This document shows, one piece after another, positions 61,601 to 64,000 of a stretch of 64,000 bases of DNA. The translations under genes and the position numbers were made by a program. The first letter of the stretch is position 1. Each line of letters opens with the position of its first letter. This DNA is from Cucumis sativus (lineage: Eukaryota > Streptophyta > Magnoliopsida > Cucurbitales > Cucurbitaceae): positions 25,485,498-25,549,497 of the forward strand of contig NC_026660.2 of NCBI RefSeq assembly GCF_000004075.3, written 5' to 3'. The notes beneath the pieces were generated by a model. That model saw only the letters and a list, made by a program, of their open reading frames with translations, was not told the DNA's origin and did not search any database.

Positions 61601-64000
61601 TAGATAGAGTTAGACATCTCATCCATTCAAATTTTTTGATATAAAATTATCTAAAACTGTAACAAAAATTTATAGGTGTATATATTATTAAGCAAAATAA
61701 TATCTAAAACACATTTCTTCTTCTATGAACTATATCAAAACTAATATGGTTCGATCGAATAATACTACCCACGCCCAAAAAAACTAGACACTAGAACCAT
61801 ATTAGGTCTAGTCAATCAATGCCAAATTTTCTCATAGGTTTAGATTAGTTTAAATCTTGTGTGACTGTAGTTTATTTTAATTTTTAATATCATCCTTAGA
61901 AAAAGAAAAAAAAAAAAAAGATAATAGAAAATATAACGTCTCTATCTTAACTCAAAATTAAGTGTACAAATTTATTGAAAACTTAGGTGGTGTGATTTGA
62001 TATAGCAATGGAATGAACACATTAGAAGTGTCTAGAGTCGGCTATATAACAGCTGGTGTGTGGGTGAGGGGGGACTCAATTGGGGTTGGTATAGCTATTA
62101 GATGTAGTTTTGTAAATGGGAGAGAAATACAATGAATTTAGGTTTATTTTAATTCATTCCAATCTATTTCCCATTTTTCCCTTCATGTCTCTTGTCTCTG
62201 TGACAAGGACACGTACACATTTGCTTCCATGCCTGTTCTAATTTCTAGCTATACCCTTCTTCAAACTTACAAACAGTTGAACCCCACAACACTTTATCCG
62301 GACCCATCCCCGTGGGGTATGGTATAATCACTACCATAGACCCTAATTCAATGGATACTCTCAATACACTCTACCACAATTTACAACTAAAATGGGAAAA
62401 TGTGGGTGTGACAACTCATCACTAACTATAGCGTTTTAATTTTATATCTATGCAAGGAAGCTAGTAGTTCTTAAAATAATACGACCTCAATTAAGTATCT
62501 AGATTGTTCCTATTCTAAATTGAGCTAAAACATTTGTCCACCACATTCTAATACTATTGTCACTCGACTTCAACCTAACTAGAAAATGATATGTATTCTA
62601 TACTAAATGCAACTTATTATTAGTAAACTATTAGTAATAAAATAATTTGAAAATATGGCAGAAGGATAACATTGTGATATCTTACTGTTAAACTTAGGCG
62701 CTAGTTAGTTAATTGTATTGATTTCTAGGCAAAGTTGCCAACCATATTAACAGTGTTTGAGTAACTTTTAGACAGAAGTTATTCAACAAAAAAAACAGAT
62801 TCTTGGTTTTAAATATTATTTAGATGTTTCCTCAACTTAAATCATTAATAGATAGCAAATGTTCAACTTAAATGACACGTCTTCTTTAATTTATTCAGTA
62901 TTTTGTTATTTTAGTTTATAATCGATTAGGTTTAACATTTACAAACATGAAAAAGAATCGAAAACTCCTGTACTGATAAGAGATTAAATATAGTAATATC
63001 AATATAAAAAATACAATATTTTATTTGAAGACGTAAAAGAGTGGAAAAGATACATGCTTTCGTTGACAACAAATAATCATTATTAAAATTTATCACTAAA
63101 ACTGTAAGGCCAGGGCCAAAAGCTTTATATTTATAATTCTAATTTCTAATAATTTATTTAAAAAAAAGTAATTGCATGCTAACCTAATATTTATAGTTGA
63201 TGAAACTACATGTGTTATATTTGGCATTAGAGAAGAAGAAAACGCAAAACAATGGCACGACACCGAGACATGCAATTCAATACATTGGGAACATACCATT
63301 TTCTAAAAAGTGAAGGCCCACCGATCAGATGGCATAATGAAATTAGAGACTTGGAGAATTAATAAGAGGCGTCGGATGAAATAGTGAGACACAAATCTCT
63401 AGGATTCAAATCATTCTATCCTCTGGACATGTCCACATCCAAATCACAGACTAATGAGACTGGTCTGTGTTTTTGGACGTTGATCCGATGATCCAATGAC
63501 GTCACTTGATTGAGACATTAATACTTCTGTGGACCCGATCGCAGGCTACACCACCATATCCGTTTCCCTAATCGCATCTTGCCACGTTTCATTTATTATG
63601 TTCCATCCAATGCCTTGAAAAAGATATTCCTAAATCCATAATTTTACATATTGCAAAAAGAAAAAAAAAAAAAAAACACTTTTCTGTCATTAGGGTTGAG
63701 ATAAGTGTCTATTTTATTTGGTTTTTTAAGTTCTTTTAATTTTTGGAGTTTGAACAAAAACTATAATCGTCAACGAGGTTCGTTAATCATTGATTGACTA
63801 ATGAAAACGTGACATAGACATTATTTATTAATTAAATTAAGATTATGTGGCAAAATATATTAGTTTTATGTTGTTAATTATTCAAAAAGATGTCTTCCTC
63901 TAATTGTAAAGCTTGGTGTTCTCTTATGAATGATTCCAAAGAGTGCATTGTCATCTCTCTTCAAGCCCAAATGCTCTCACAAGCAGTAAAGCAACAAATT
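58625..64000. other. Intergenic interval to the window end
   Basis: The first few hundred bases are the bHLH promoter and leader. The remainder is AT-rich with a two-copy tandem repeat at 59513-59590, CACGTG at about 60226-60231 and TGACGTCA at 63497-63504. No coding region is recognised. The less AT-rich last 600 bases could be the promoter of a gene beyond the window. Confidence 0.55.
59513..59590. repeat. Two-copy 39-base tandem repeat
   Basis: Units 59513-59551 and 59552-59590 share AAATGGAATGAAAAA at the start and CAAAGGACAATCATC at the end, with four or so differences in the middle. No frame or known element is involved. Confidence 0.85.

Noticed and set aside
1-64000. tRNA, rRNA or organelle-derived gene
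   Set aside because: No cloverleaf with a T-loop consensus and no ribosomal or plastid coding sequence was recognised by eye; a dedicated tRNA scan was not possible.

Overview
This window is nuclear DNA from a flowering plant. Genes carry short AT-rich introns with GT-AG borders, proteins belong to land-plant families (remorin, oil-body lipase, SPATULA-type bHLH, plant receptor-like kinase), and long AT-rich gene-poor stretches hold decayed retroelement sequence and microsatellites. The protein flavour suggests a eudicot, and a cucurbit is my best guess, but that is an impression rather than a demonstrated assignment. All gene models below were built by eye from reading frames, splice borders and family similarity.

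Layout. 1-2394 (+): 3' part of a remorin gene that starts before the window. 5787-18389 (-): three intact tandem copies of an OBL1-like class 3 lipase gene, each with five exons including a 34-base micro-exon. 18390-30900: a 12.5 kb gene-poor block with a decayed Ty1/Copia gag fragment (about 19440-20420) and simple repeats. 30901-31953 (+): an intronless MAPKKK17/18-type kinase with a TATA box and a G-box. 33416-35796 (-): a LEA_2/NHL-type membrane protein. About 38940-44838 (+): an ABC1/UbiB (ADCK2-like) atypical kinase with a 2.2 kb intron in its 5' leader. 46419-49705 (+): a secreted, probably GPI-anchored PI-PLC X-domain protein whose best model needs two GC-AG introns. 51237-53243 (-): an At1g01540-like receptor-like kinase, convergent with the PLC gene. 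56676-58624 (-): a SPATULA/ALCATRAZ-type bHLH factor. 58625-64000: no gene recognised.

The genes do not form one pathway; this is an ordinary plant gene neighbourhood. The lipase cluster is the one clear functional grouping: three genes predicted to hydrolyse acylglycerols at lipid droplets, kept intact after local duplication. I found no CRISPR array, tRNA, rRNA, complete transposon or convincing new system. The items most worth checking are the lipase triplet and its expanded, foldback-containing intron, the paired GC-AG introns, and unassigned coding-like segments between the PLC and receptor-kinase genes.
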